Positions 11,541 through 22,521 of a stretch of DNA of 64,000 bases are shown here, one piece after another. Within the stretch, counting starts at the first letter, position 1, and each line of letters starts with the position of its first letter. The stretch comes from Ryuthela nishihirai. Taxonomy: Eukaryota > Arthropoda > Arachnida > Araneae > Heptathelidae. Made by a program: the position numbers and the translations under genes. Under the pieces are notes generated by a model. That model saw only the letters and a list, made by a program, of their open reading frames with translations, had not been told where the DNA came from and did no database searches. The stretch is from contig JAWZYU010000704.1 of assembly GCA_038380435.1 (NCBI GenBank), forward strand, positions 19,026 to 83,025, in the 5' to 3' direction.

Positions 11541-12123
11541 TACGGTGACCATACGTCCTTTATTTCACTGCTCTGTCCTTTAGATTTATTTTTTTTCTAA
11601 AATGACGATTTTGTCCTTTTTTTTCGGAATTAATATAGTAAACTGAATATTGGAACGCAGTAGATGGGTTGAAATTTTAAAATATTTCACAGATAAACAC
11701 ATATTTTTTAAAACATTTAAAGAAACGTTGAATTTTGCTTCTGTCCCTGAATCTAATGCCCCACTGAATGAATATTTTGATTAGCGAACAATATGTAGAC
11801 CAGTGAAAAAACCAAATTAAAAATCGAAACATTGAAAGCATGCATTTAAACCAAATGCAACTTTGACATGAATTGTATACAGTTTTATGAATTTTTACAG
11901 CGCAAACCTGATTTATTAAAAAGTTTTCTTGTGAAAAGTATAAAAAGTTAAATTTTTAAGTAATAATATGATTGTTTAAAATGCTATGCATATGCTTATA
12001 TTTTATAATAAATGTTATAAAGCTTTTTAGTTTTAGTGAAACAAATAAACGCAACCTGCATTTTTTATTATGAAACAATTTCTGATTGTCCTTTATTTTC
12101 TCCAAACAAATATGGTCACCGTA
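11541..12123. mobile_element. hAT-type MITE, 583 bp
   Basis: The ends are inverted copies of TACGGTGACCATA. The 8-bp flanks CATATAGC (11533-11540) and CGTATAGC (12124-12131) differ at one base. The terminal pattern (T-GGTGACCATA-GTCC) is common in hAT elements. No coding frame is present. It lies in the THAP intron. Confidence 0.82.
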
Positions 12124-12337
12124 CGTATAGCAGTTAACTTATATGAATGCATGGCACAATATATTCTTCACAATTATCATTCAAACCATTTTATATACTC
12201 TTGCCAAATATTGCAATTTTGCTAGGATTTCAGCAATCTAAAATTTTTATCACAAGTATACTTGCTATTATAAAAAGGCAAAAATATTGACATACCTTGC
12301 TAAATTTTGTTACTGTGAAGTTTTCTCTTCTTATTGC

Positions 12338-12537
12338 CCATGGCCGAGTGGTTAGCACGCTTGGCTACTGATCTAAGGGACCTGGGTTCGAGCCCCGGGT
12401 AAGGCATGGTTGTGTGTGTTGTTTTTCTGCTGAGGTCCTGCCATCCTCTCAGATCTTCTACTTTGGCATATAAACTGACAGGCTCCTGTTAGACCTCTGT
12501 GGCAAGCAGCTGCTTGAGGGGGTATTTATTTATTTTT
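12338..12537 (+). mobile_element. SINE-2 copy 1, inside THAP exon 1
   Basis: The tRNA-like head reads TGGCCGAGTGGTTAGCACGC (A box) and GGGTTCGAGCCCC (B box), and the tail is (ATTT)n. The target duplication TTATTGC is at 12331-12337 and 12538-12544. The element plus duplication is 207 bases, a multiple of three, but read from the THAP strand it brings TAA within a few codons. Confidence 0.93.
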
Positions 12538-12778
12538 TTATTGCTAGCAGCCATTTTCTGCACAATTCTTCATCCTGGGGAAAACGGTAAAAGCGCGCTT
12601 CGGTTGAATTTTTTGTAGTTGCCTCTACAGCCGGGAACACAACAAGCACGAGACATTTCTTCGAAAACTAATCGCCACTTCAAAGATTTAAAATTTCGCA
12701 CAAAAACAACTCGCTAATGCACAAAAACAGTTCGTACCCAACAGCTACGGGGTGTCGAAATGCTAGATCGACGAAGGA

Positions 12779-12801
12779 TGACGTCAGAACGTATGACGTC
12801 A
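12779..12801 (-). promoter_or_regulatory. two CRE boxes upstream of the THAP start
   Basis: Perfect TGACGTCA palindromes lie at 12779-12786 and 12794-12801, 123 to 145 bases upstream of the THAP ATG. CREB/ATF proteins bind this sequence. No TATA box is seen. The promoter role is inferred from position. Confidence 0.5.
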
Positions 12802-12836
12802 CCAGTGAAAAGGCCTTCATTCTCGATGGTTACGCC

Positions 12837-14049
12837 TTACACCGTAGGTCACTGAACTAGAAAGTCAATCTTAATGCATATCCTCGTTTGGATTGAACGA
12901 AAATTCAAATTACATAATAAATATGTTAAGATTTGCAGTGGTAGTCATTTGCACTCCTTTATTAATTATTTTTCACAATTAAAATATTTAATAAAAATGT
13001 TTTACTCATTTGTTTCAATAATTACCGTATATTTCAGCAGATAAGACGGTAGTTGAATCATAAAAAAAGGCCCCCAAAATCCGCATCGTATTATAGGACA
13101 GATACAAAAAAAATTAGATTGAAATTTATATAAATTGAAACCATTATTACTACTACTTATCGAAAAATCTATCATATTATTTAAATACGCTATATGATAA
13201 TACATTACATTGTAATAGTAAAACAACACTGAAACAGAATAAATATTAAAAGTTATGTTTATTGAGCTACTGAGGAAAAAACGGACAAACCGTAATTATT
13301 TACTAGTACAGAGTAGGCTATGTCCACAAAATAGAATAGCCCATACGAGGCTTTTGTGATAGTCAAGGTGATTACCCGAATGCCCGAATTAGTGCGAATG
13401 TTTGCGAATAGGACATAATTCCGTATACGCTATACAGTATTATTATCCAGATGATGATCGCCGATCGTAACTAAATTCATAGGCCGTTGATAGTTTGGGG
13501 TCGTCTTATAGGACAGATATATGCTAAAACTATAAAACTTTGATGAAAATTTATACCTCGTCTTATCTGCGGAAATATACGGTAACTAAAAAAGCAAAAC
13601 TCTTTTAAAAATAAGCAAAATGTTAGGAATATTGCTCACTATTTCCTTGTCTGCTTTCAAAATTAAATAACATTATTTTTACTAAACTATCACTTAATTT
13701 TTTTATTCAGGTTAAATAAAGGAAGTGACAAAATTAGATCAATTTTGAACAATTAATATCCATGGATGCACGTGATATTTGAAATTTGCATTTTCCTTAA
13801 TATATAAAACACATTAGTTCAAAATTTTGGTACCACAGAACGATTGTTTCTGAAAGTGTAAATTTCAAATATTTCGTGTATCAACATATTGATTATTCAA
13901 CAATATTCTAATACTGTCCCTTTCTTTTATCCAACTGATGTACAGGGTGCACCAAAAATAAATGAGCGAGACCATTTGGCCATTCGTTTCAGCTAACTAA
14001 CATATCATTTTGGAAAAGAGCGCACCGCAATGCAAGAAGCGTTTCCAAG
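12837..14049 (+). repeat. module LP, copy 1 (with MITE)
   Basis: It is paralogous to 44640-46025, 51577-52317 and, reversed, 24836-25620. Here LP runs straight into module RP with no SINE, so this copy preserves the empty site of the SINE at 46026-46414. A MITE interrupts it at 13025-13582. Confidence 0.85.
13025..13582. mobile_element. mariner-type MITE, 558 bp
   Basis: Inverted ends CCGTATATTTC-GCAGATAAGACG (about 24 bases) are flanked by TA (13023-13024 and 13583-13584). Paralogous LP copies at about 45535, 51842 and 25303 have the site with a single TA. There is no transposase frame. Confidence 0.9.
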
Positions 14050-14430
14050 AACAGTAGTGTCGCATACCGACAGAGGGGAGGATGCTACACTACTGTTATG
14101 CTATTGTTATGCTTTAAAGTTGTGAAATATTGCGATATCTCACTATAATTCTGATTGCACCGTGAATGGTAGAAAAATTTCAAAGTTGCTAAATTACCAA
14201 CGAAACAATATTCGTTGGCGATGTCGGTGCTTTCTGTTGCTAAATGGTGAGGTGCTAAAGTTTTCGTTGACTACATTCGTTTTCGCCTCTACGCACTTTT
14301 CTTTTAAAGGGATATGCCTTCGATTTTTACACGGAAGAAAAAGGTATAAAATGAAATAGAACACGAAAAATACCTATGGTTTTAATTGGTAAAAAAAAAA
14401 GCTGTTTTCACCATGTAGTGACAGTGTGGT
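14050..14430 (+). repeat. module RP, copy 1 (truncated)
   Basis: It matches 23587-24200 and 46415-47080. It carries a single hairpin of CCAACGAA arms at about 14192-14225, where other copies have two. It stops at about 14430, so the PHD-like end is missing. It preserves the empty site of the headless SINEs at 23875 and 46702. Confidence 0.82.
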
Positions 14431-15145
14431 GGCAGATACATCACGTGAATGACATGTTTCTGACGTGAAGATTCTACTAGTGATGGCTGTCGTTTTTTTG
14501 TGTGTTCCTGCCTTTAACAGCGTAAAACGTAACGAAAGATAGAATTTAGTACTATGGTACCCCGATATTTTGATCTACATGCCGATTTGTTGGGGAGAAA
14601 CTAGGAATCAATGTCATGGCTGGTAACTCTTTACGTTTCCTTACCCCCCCCCCCCCCATTAAAAACAAAAAATTACATAAGAAATAATTCCTCCCATTAA
14701 AAACAATTATTATTTATCCTAAAAAAGTAATACTTATCGTTAATACGAAAAAAAAACATTTGGAAGAGTCCTACATTAAAAGAAATTCGTTTGATTTTCA
14801 TTCGAAAAAGGTAATTTACTTACACAAGATAGGGAAAATGGCGAAAGGAGGAAAAGTAAACAGAGACATGTCTGTTGCGAATAGGACACACTGTTAAAGT
14901 CTAACTTCCTGCGAGAAAGCAAACAGTGCATTTCGCAACCTAAGTGTGACGTCATTAAACTATTATTGGAAGCAGAAAAATTAAGTGACAGTTAATGAGC
15001 TGTCATCAAGCGCCGTTCTCGCTATTCCGTTTGGGGAATTGCAGTTAGCGTGTGAATATGGTGACGAAGTCATCCGAGTTCGACCACTTGAAGTTTCCAG
15101 CGCTATGCTTGCTGTGAACTAACTAATCTGAGAATAACAAGCCAT
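14431..15145. other. no gene seen
   Basis: It contains a poly-C tract near 14645-14658 and AT-rich DNA. A 20-codon frame from about 15058 (MVTKSSEFDHLKF) is too short to call. Confidence 0.35.
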
Positions 15146-15518
15146 GGGTTGGGTTGTTTAACCTCTGAGCGGCACTTTTTTGCACACCATGGGCTACATG
15201 GCCAGGTCACATGGACCCCGAACGCTCAGAGAAGGTTGGGGGAGCGGACCCACTGGAACAGCTGTTGGGAGACAGATGGTAACCTCCCGTCGAGGCCATC
15301 CAGTGTGCACAGGGTATGGCTCTCCCCACACGGGGCCACGGCTTAACGTCCCATCCGACGGAAGGCGGCCTTTCCAAGCCCATCGGTGTCCCCTACTGAC
15401 CGTGGGCAGGACGGGGAATTTTGTGGAGATAAATCTCAACGCTGACCCAGCTGGGACTCGAACCTGGGAACTACAGATTACGAGCCTGGCGCGCTACCGA
15501 CCTAGCCACCCCCGCCCC
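15146..15518 (-). mobile_element. SINE-1 copy 6
   Basis: Single-tail copy with a short deletion around the GTTAAAGAAC block. No target duplication is recognised. Confidence 0.88.
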
Positions 15519-15883
15519 GTATAATAAGTGATAGGCAAGGTTTGTGAGATACAAGAAAACGTGACTATACAAATATCCACATATCTTCATCCCCTTCATT
15601 TCTAATCAAATACTCAGCTGGTGGAAAAACTCTGGGTAAATCAAGTTAATCATTCTTCTTTAAATGCTTCGTGTTTGTTTAAAGTTTTCGTTATGTAAGT
15701 AACTTAATAATAATAAATAATGATAATAATAATTTATTCGGTAAAATGTCATTACAGTGTAGTAGTATGAAACAAGAGATTAGAAACCTTTTTTTTTTTC
15801 TAATTTACAAAAATATTACACTTTATGTTACAGGTAGCATTGCAAATAAAAATAAAAATTTAGTACGATTTCACACAGAATGA
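15519..15883. other. no gene seen
   Basis: AT-rich sequence with an (AAT)-rich run near 15705-15735 between two oppositely oriented SINE-1 copies. Confidence 0.35.
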
Positions 15884-16266
15884 AGGGGGTGGGGGTGGCT
15901 CAGTCGGTAGCGCGTCAGGCTCGTAATCTGCAGTTCCTAGGTTCGAGTCCCAGCTGGGTCAGCGTTGAGATTTATCTCCGCAAAATTCCCCGCCCTGCTC
16001 ACGGTCAGTATGGGACACCGATGGGCTTGGAAAGACCGCCGTCCATCGGATGGGACGTTAAGCCGTGTGCTTGAGAGCCATAACCTGTGCCCGTTAAAGA
16101 ACACGCTGGATGGCTTTGACAGGAGGCTACCATCTGTCTCCCAACAGCTGTTCCAGTGGGTCCCCTCCCGCAACCTTCTCTGAGCCTTCCGAGTCCATGT
16201 AACCTGGCCATTTAGCCCATTGTGTGCAAAAAAGTTCCGCTCAGAGGTAAAACAACCCAACCCAAC
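15884..16266 (+). mobile_element. SINE-1 copy 7
   Basis: Full length, single tail. A probable short target duplication CAGAATG lies at 15876-15882 and 16268-16274. Confidence 0.88.
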
Positions 16267-16598
16267 GCAGAATGCAGTGTTAAAAAAAATAGTAAATTTG
16301 ACAAGGAGTCACAGCAAAAGGCTGTTTGTGCAGCCTGACTAGTCTACGACCCCTGTTTAAAGGTGATATACAAATTAATTTGTAATAGATGCTAAATTTA
16401 TATATATAATATATATATATATAAATGTTTTAATTTATTATCAACGTAGTATACACTTTGATAGAGAAATATCAGGAATAATTTCAATGGGCATACAATG
16501 GCAATGTAACCCTCCATGTATTGAAATGGCAAAAACGAAATTAATATTCCCAAATCCTATGTAAGAAGTTTATTTCAAACATGCCCCAAAAGAAAACA
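16267..16598. other. no gene seen; TA microsatellite
   Basis: A (TA)n run lies at about 16398-16424. Nothing else is recognised. Confidence 0.4.
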
Positions 16599-16789
16599 TA
16601 AATAAATAAATAAATAAATACCCCATCAAGCAGCTGCTTGCCACAGAGGTCTGACAGGAGCCTATCAGTTTATATGCCACAGTAGAAGGTCTGAGAGGAT
16701 GGCAGGACCTCAGCAGAAAAACGACACAAACATCCATGCCTAATCCGGGGCTCGAACCCAGGTCCCTTAGATCAGTAGCAGTTAGTCTT
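16599..16789 (-). mobile_element. SINE-2 copy 2, head-truncated
   Basis: The (AAAT)n tail is followed by the body and the B-box region. The copy stops at ATCAGTAGC, before the A box. Confidence 0.88.
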
Positions 16790-17174
16790 AATTCGTAAGA
16801 AGTTGCAGATCCGATGATCAGGTATTCCACGTTTTTGGCCTTGTCGTGTTTATGTTATTTTGCATCATATATGTCCTCGTTTTAACAGGAATTAATTTTT
16901 TTTTACAACGTGTAGTATATTGTGTTCAAAAGTTAACAAATTTAAGATATCTTTGAATATTAGATGAATTCCGTCAAACATAAGAAGGGATATTTTGTAT
17001 GAATAAAATTTATGAACAGGTAATATATTATTTGCGTAATTATGATTTACATTAATTTTATTTGAGAATCATGTAAAATTCTAAAATTTTTTTATTAAAA
17101 TACCTATTTTTTGAGGTTAAATTCAGTCGTCTTTTTCCAGACTAGATGACAATAATTTACATTGGACACAACTA
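16790..17174. other. AT-rich DNA, no feature seen
   Basis: No conserved frame or repeat is seen between two SINE-2 copies. Confidence 0.35.
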
Positions 17175-17300
17175 TAAAAATAAAAATAAATAAATACCCC
17201 CTCAATCAGCTGCTTGCCACAGAGGTCTGACAGGAGCCTGTCAGTTTATATGCTTAGATCAGTAGTCGCAAGTAGCCAAGCGCGCTAACCACTCGGCCAT
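17175..17300 (-). mobile_element. SINE-2 copy 3, internally deleted
   Basis: The target duplication ACACAACTA at 17166-17174 and 17301-17309 is exact. The middle of the body, including the B box, is missing. Confidence 0.9.
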
Positions 17301-17640
17301 ACACAACTAAGGTATGAAAAAGTAGTAGCTTAAAATTTACTGGTAAGACTTGATTCAGTTTGCTAATTACTCGAATACCTTTTTTTTTTACAGACATAGT
17401 TTATATTCGAATTCCATTTCAAATTATCTGTCAAAGTTACTCAATGAAATTTAATTTCATTTACAATGGTTATCTGTTGGTTACGGACAGAAACATTTGG
17501 TTTATATTTATAATTTGCGATGCGAATGAAAAATGATTCCCTAAGTTTTCGTATGATTGAGTGTCAAAAGATTACACTGAAACCAGTTACGTGTTTGCTG
17601 ATTTCAATATTCGCGATTTGTATTGCATTTTTTAAGAATA
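17301..17640. other. AT-rich DNA, no feature seen
   Basis: No recognisable frame, RNA gene or shared repeat. Confidence 0.35.
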
Positions 17641-18420
17641 TATTTTTCATTCATAAGAGTAACAATACAGATATATTTGACATTTGACCAGCAAAGCTAA
17701 ATAGGTTATCTGCAGGAAAATTAATAATTATTAACTTTACTAAGGATAAAGAATAAACTAGTGTCACCTGAATATAGTATGGGGCTAGAATTCCTGCTAA
17801 TATTAAAAATGACATTAACATAAATTTAAAAGAGAAATGGAACCAAAGTAGAACCTTGTGGCACATCATGCTCATTAATAAATAAGCTACAATTTAGATT
17901 ATTGATTTTAACATATTACTTTCTATTAGTAAGATAGCATTTCAACAAGGTTTGAATAGTACCCCTTATACCTATGCGGTATAACTTGTCTAGCAGTGAA
18001 GCATGAGATATTTGGTCAGAAGTCTTGGATAAGTCAAATCATATGCCAAGCATTGTTAAATTCTTGTCAAATTTGGTATGTAATATGTTAAGTGCTTTCA
18101 GTATAGCTGTTTCGGGAGATTAATTTTTTTCGAAAACCATGCTGATTATCATATAGACATTTGTTTATAACAAAAATTTTTAAAAAGGGAATACTTATTA
18201 ATTTCTACAACACTTTTCTGAAAACTGATAATGTGGATATTAGTCTATAATTAGAAATTTCTGTTTTATCTCCAGGTTTGAGAATAGCTGTTATTTTGCT
18301 ATTCTTTAAAGTGTTTCTTGAAAAATGCATGAAATGAAAATATTTTTTAGATTTTTTTGTCTCTATAACCCTTATTAGCATTCTGACAGGGGCGGTGCAT
18401 GACCCCATTCTTCCTTCTCC
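17641..18420 (-). pseudogene. non-LTR reverse transcriptase relic
   Basis: On the minus strand the pieces read, in order, KITAILKPGDKTEISNYR, FDLSKTSDQISHASLLDKL with GIRGTIQTLLKCYLTNRK, then VPQGSTLVPFLF and a weak GDTSL at the catalytic position. These are the ordered RT blocks of jockey/I-like LINEs. Many stops and frameshifts are present, and the YADD core is degraded. Neither end is defined. Confidence 0.75.
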
Positions 18421-18598
18421 CTCTTATATAGCCCTGGTCCAGCACCGGGGACTCAAAAGAGACGTCAAAGAGAAGTGTGTTTTAAATATACTGTACCGAA
18501 AGCAAAATGTGCAATATTGATGGCCGGACTATGGTGATTCGAGGAACTCGAGCTATAAGAAGGAGAACTTATTCTCAGCTGGCCGGTAATAGTTGAAT
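18302..18598 (+). repeat. module K, copy 1
   Basis: About 290 bases are repeated at 27879-28175 and end at the same point in a SINE-1 insertion. The left part overlaps the RT relic. What follows the SINE differs between the two copies. Confidence 0.85.
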
Positions 18599-18938
18599 GG
18601 GTTGTTGGGTTGTTTTACCTCTGAGCGGCACTTTTTTGCACACCATGGGCTAAATGGCCAGATCACATGGACCCCGAAGGCTCAGAGAACGTTGGGGGAG
18701 GGGACCCACTGGAACACCTGTTGGGAGACAGATGGTAGCCTCCCGTCAAGGCCATCCAGCGTGTTCTTTAACTTGCATAAGATATGGCTCTCCCGCACAC
18801 GGGCCACGGCTTAACGTCCCATCCGACCGACGGCGGCCTTTACCAAGCCCATCGGTGTTCCTTACTGACCGTGGGCAGGGCGGTGAATTTTGCGGAGATA
18901 AATCTCAACGCTGACCAAGCTGGGACTCGAACGTGGGA
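18599..18938 (-). mobile_element. SINE-1 copy 8, head lost
   Basis: The copy breaks off inside the B-box region (CGAACGTGGGA), where gypsy RNase H sequence starts at 18939. The remainder of the head is absent. Confidence 0.88.
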
Positions 18939-19189
18939 ATTTTCCAGATGGATATACCAGTTGCAAGAGTACAATTTCTCTATTGCGCATCGAAGTGGGA
19001 AGCTATACAGGAATGCGGATACCCTTTATAAACGTTAATGCATTGAAAACTGTAAATATTGCTGTAATGAAGAGTTAATTATGAAACTAAAAATATAATG
19101 CCCTTAAGACAGTTAATATAGATACAAAGCAACAGTGATACTCCTAACATCTGAACCCCCTACCTGGTGTAGTGGTTACTGTTACTTTT
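18939..19189 (+). pseudogene. Ty3/gypsy RNase H fragment
   Basis: The frame reads RWIYQLQEYNFSIAHRSGK and RNADTLYKR, the hallmark end of gypsy RNase H (RWxLxLQEYxFxIxHRxGKxxxNADALSR). A stop follows at about 19036. It is a decayed fragment fused in frame with upstream SINE sequence. Confidence 0.82.
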
Positions 19190-19572
19190 GGGGCGGAGGT
19201 GGCTCAGTCGGTTGTGCGCCAGGCTCGTAATCTGTGGTTCCCAGGTTCGAGTCCCAGCTGGGTCGGCGTTGAGATTTATCTCCGCAAAATTCCCCGCCCT
19301 GTCCACGGTCAGTAAGGTACACGATGAGTTTGGAAAGGCCACCGTCCTTCGGATGGGACGTTAAGCCGTGGCCCCGTCTGCGGGAGAGACATACCCTGTG
19401 CACGTTAAAGAACACACTGGATGGCCTTGACGGGGGGCTACCATCTGTCTCCCAACAGCTGTTATAGTGGGTCCCCTCCCCCAACCTTCTCTGAGCCTTC
19501 AGGGTCCATGTGACCTGGCTATTTAGCCCATGGTGTGCAAAAAAGTGCCGCTCTGAGGTAAAACAACCCAAC
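19190..19572 (+). mobile_element. SINE-1 copy 9
   Basis: Full length, single tail. It separates two pieces of the gypsy relic. No clear target duplication. Confidence 0.88.
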
Positions 19573-19780
19573 CTAACATCTGCAGCTCAATAGAAATTAG
19601 AAAGGCCCAACTAGGCGATGAAGACATAAGTCCAATAATAGATCTTATTAAAAAATTTGATATATGATATAACTGGGAGCAAATCTACGGGTATATCCCA
19701 ACTATTAAAGATATTTGAAAAGTTAAACAAGCATTGCTCTAATCTCGTTCAAGTTTTCCCTTGCCTGTTTCATGTAGAAT
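19573..19780 (+). pseudogene. Ty3/gypsy linker between RNase H and integrase, relic
   Basis: SIEIRKAQLGDEDISPIID and NWEQIYGYIPTIKDI match the region just before the integrase zinc finger of gypsy elements (QxxDxDIxPxxxL). The 250-base piece on the other side of the SINE precedes it in the expected order. Stops are present. Confidence 0.62.
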
Positions 19781-20047
19781 CTCGTTGTATGGCATGCCCT
19801 GTGTCAACATTCTTTCTTTATCCAAACCTTTCAGTCGTTCACTCTCACCCCAATTGCCTTATCCCTTCTGAAATTTAGACATCTGTGTTCAATTAAAATC
19901 AATAAAATATTTTGATTTTAAAGACTGAAATTTAAATTGCAATTTTCGAATTTTAAAATATTAGTTATTTGCTTGGTCATATTTTGACAACAAAATCAAA
20001 TTTATGCCTCAGGTGTTACGTAATCTGATTTTTTATTTGAATATTTA
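19781..20047. other. AT-rich DNA, no feature seen
   Basis: No conserved frame beyond the gypsy debris. Confidence 0.3.
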
Positions 20048-20628
20048 GGTTTCCGAAAATGCAGAAACGCATTCTTGAACTTCCTTGAATTATTTGACGC
20101 ATGTTAATTAAACGTACTAAATACTTGTTATAATAAATTTTTAAATATTGTTGGTGGTAGGTTCATCAAATAAGTAAATATTTTGCAAATGTGCAAAACT
20201 AATAACATCTGTTTCATTAAATAGGATAATATATATTTCCGTTTATTTGAGAAAAGAATTACTATTTGTCAAAAAGGCGAATAAGATGTAACGATAAATC
20301 TAAAATTGCCACTAAAATTTCCGATTCATTTTTGCTTATGTTTGTTGTATGGGGAATTTAGGTGCTCATTCTGACGAATGTGGCAATAACAAATTTCTTG
20401 TTGGATTGAAAAACTAACTGTCTAGTGTCTGCTGAATAGATTACTTTTTCTTCTGAATAAATTAGCGATTGGTTATTTAGTTTCAACATACCTTGATTTG
20501 CGTAAATCAAAATGTTCTGAAATTCGAAGTTTTCGCAATATTATTCTCTTTTCCAACACTCTGTCCAAGGTGACCTTGATACAACAGGCTGATGTCGTTG
20601 AGCAAGAGAAAAGAACTAAAGAAGGAAA
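20048..20628 (+). repeat. module H, copy 1
   Basis: It is paralogous to 40276-40869 (same strand) and 21957-22325 (opposite strand). It is non-coding by inspection. In the 40-kb copy it is bounded by Tigger on the left and a SINE on the right. Confidence 0.85.
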
Positions 20629-20839
20629 TGAAATATGCATAAAAATTTAGGCGATTTAATTTGTTTGAAACTTTAACTTAAATTTTTCTTACGAATAAAT
20701 ATAATAAATGAAATAAAGTAATTCATTTATTACGATAAAAATTAAGATATGTAAAATAATTGAAATAATTGTTTAGCAGAATTTAAATAAATATTAATTA
20801 CCAGTTGAATTTTACAACAGAAAATTATTATAAATAATA

Positions 20840-21950
20840 TATACACTATACGCAAAAAAAAAATACATCGCTTCTAGAAATGTAAAATAACGTAATTTAG
20901 GGAGACGGTAGTATATGTAAATGTATGGAAATGATTAGATTTGCAGGACGATCGAAACGATTGGTCAAGCGCGAGACCCAGGTGTGAGCAGTCAAATACA
21001 GATAAAGGAAACCAACGCTCTCTGGTTGACAAACGTTGTGGAAATTGTTCTAAATCACTATATATGTCTTTTCACAGATGGGCGGGGGTGGCTCAGTCGG
21101 TAGCGCGCCAGGCTCGTAATCTGTAGTTCCCAGGTTCGAGTCCCAGCTGGTTCAGCGTTGAGATTTATCTCCGCAAAATTACCCGCCCTACCCATGGTCT
21201 AGGGGACACCGATGGGCTTGAAAAGACCACCGTCCGTCGGATGGGACGTTAAGCCGTGGCCCCGTGTTGTGGGAGAGCCATATCTTATGCACGTTAAAGA
21301 ACACGCTGGATGGCCTTGACGGGAGGCTACCATCTGTCTCCCAACAGCTGTTCCAGTGGGTCCCCTCCCCCAACCTTCTCTGAGCCTTCGGGGTCCATGT
21401 GACCTGGCCATTTAGCCCATGGTGTGCAAAAAAGTGCCGCTCAGAGGTAAAACAACCCAACGTTAAAGAACACGCTCGATGGCCTTGACGGGAGGCTACC
21501 ATCTGTCTCCCAACAGCTGTTCCAGTGGGTCCCCTCCCCCAACCTTCTATGAGCCTTCGGGGTCCATGTGACCTGGCCATTTAGCCCATGGTGTGCAAAA
21601 AAGTGCCGCTCAGAGGTAAAACAACCCAACACTTTCACAGACGTCTACATCCGTTCTATCAGTTAACAGACTTTGAACGTAGAAGAATCATCGGCCTTTG
21701 AGAAGCTGGTTTGTAGTACAGAGATGTGGCCAATCTTGATGAGCGCAATCCCAGCCAGCACCATCATACACATATGGTGGTGCCAGTGTGTTCAAGAAGA
21801 ATCCAGCACAGCCGACAAGGATCAGGATGGATGACGTATGACCACGTAGCGACAGGACCGCCATTTGCGACGCAAGGCATTGTGTGACAGATTCGCGACT
21901 ACAACGCAACTGCAAAAAGACTGGCAACAGGTAACATATCGAAACCATGG
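20840..21950 (+). pseudogene. Tc1-like transposon relic
   Basis: After removing a SINE (21079-21632), 21640-21940 reads DFERRRIIGL, then VANLDERNPSQHHHTYGG, and in another frame DRHLRRKALCDRF and TTTQL. These resemble the N-terminal HTH region of Tc1 transposases. Stops and frameshifts are frequent, and the catalytic core is missing. The left limit, near an AT-rich possible terminus, is a guess. Confidence 0.5.
21079..21632 (+). mobile_element. SINE-1 copy 10, with doubled tail module
   Basis: The target duplication TTTCACAGA is at 21070-21078 and 21633-21641. It is inserted in the Tc1-like relic. Two tail units are present. Confidence 0.9.
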
Positions 21951-21956
21951 CATGTT

Positions 21957-22325
21957 GAAGCTAAATAGCCAAAGTATCTGAAATCGCTAATTTATTCAGA
22001 AGAAAAAGTAATCTATTCGGCAGACACTAGACAGTTAATTTTTCAATCCAACAAGAAATTTGTTATTGTCACATTCGTCAGAATGAGCACCTAAATTCCC
22101 CATACAACAAACATAAGCAAAAATGATTCGGAAATTTTAGTGGCAACTTTAGCTTTATCATTACATCTTAATCGCCTTTTTGACAAATAGAAATTCTTTT
22201 CTCGAATAAAAGGAAATATATATATTTTCCTATTTAATGAAACAGATTTTATTAGTTTTGCACATTTGCCTAATATTTACTTTTTTGATGAACCTACCAC
22301 CAAGAATATTTAAAAATTTTATATA
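21957..22325 (-). repeat. module H, copy 3 (inverted)
   Basis: It is the reverse complement of about 370 bases of module H at 20130-20480. With copy 1 it makes a large inverted repeat around the Tc1-like relic. Confidence 0.83.
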
Positions 22326-22521
22326 ACATATATTTAGTGGCGATATCTAATACATATCAGATTCTTTTATTGGGAAAGTATGAAGAAGGAGCTCCCATTA
22401 CAGTGTAACGTTTAATGAATGAATGAATGATATTGAATACCTACCAGGCGGATGGTAAGTATCAGGCTTTTACAGTTTTCATTGCGAACCTATCTTTCGT
22501 CACTGCGCCCACATGCAAGCA

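Larger units (their letters stand above)
8402..12656 (-). pseudogene. THAP zinc-finger gene, two exons, broken
   Basis: THAP domains are C2CH zinc fingers that bind DNA. Exon 1 starts at ATG 12654-12656 with MSRACCVPGC, the first zinc-ligand pair. It continues FPQDEELCRKWLLAI and, after a SINE, RRENFTVTKFSK, ending at 12296 before the donor GTATGT. Exon 2 starts at 8709 after a pyrimidine-rich tract and AG. It reads VCELQF, then DEKTGKTVTVQLKVPRL, IPGSIPSKLPNLPAYLS and a stop at 8515-8517. Both junctions are phase 0. An AATAAA lies at 8402-8407. Defects: a SINE-2 insertion (12338-12537) brings a stop within a few codons; one extra A in an A6 run at about 12608-12613 shifts the frame; the expected CxxH reads CELQ, losing the last zinc ligand. 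The 3.6-kb intron holds an RTE relic and a hAT MITE. Only the THAP domain is encoded, about 110 residues before decay. Confidence 0.87.

Noticed and set aside
12338..12410. tRNA-Ser/Leu-like gene
   Set aside because: It is the head of SINE-2, inserted with a target duplication and repeated in five other copies.
18784..19038. Single 84-codon gene
   Set aside because: It is a chance in-frame fusion of SINE sequence with a gypsy RNase H remnant.
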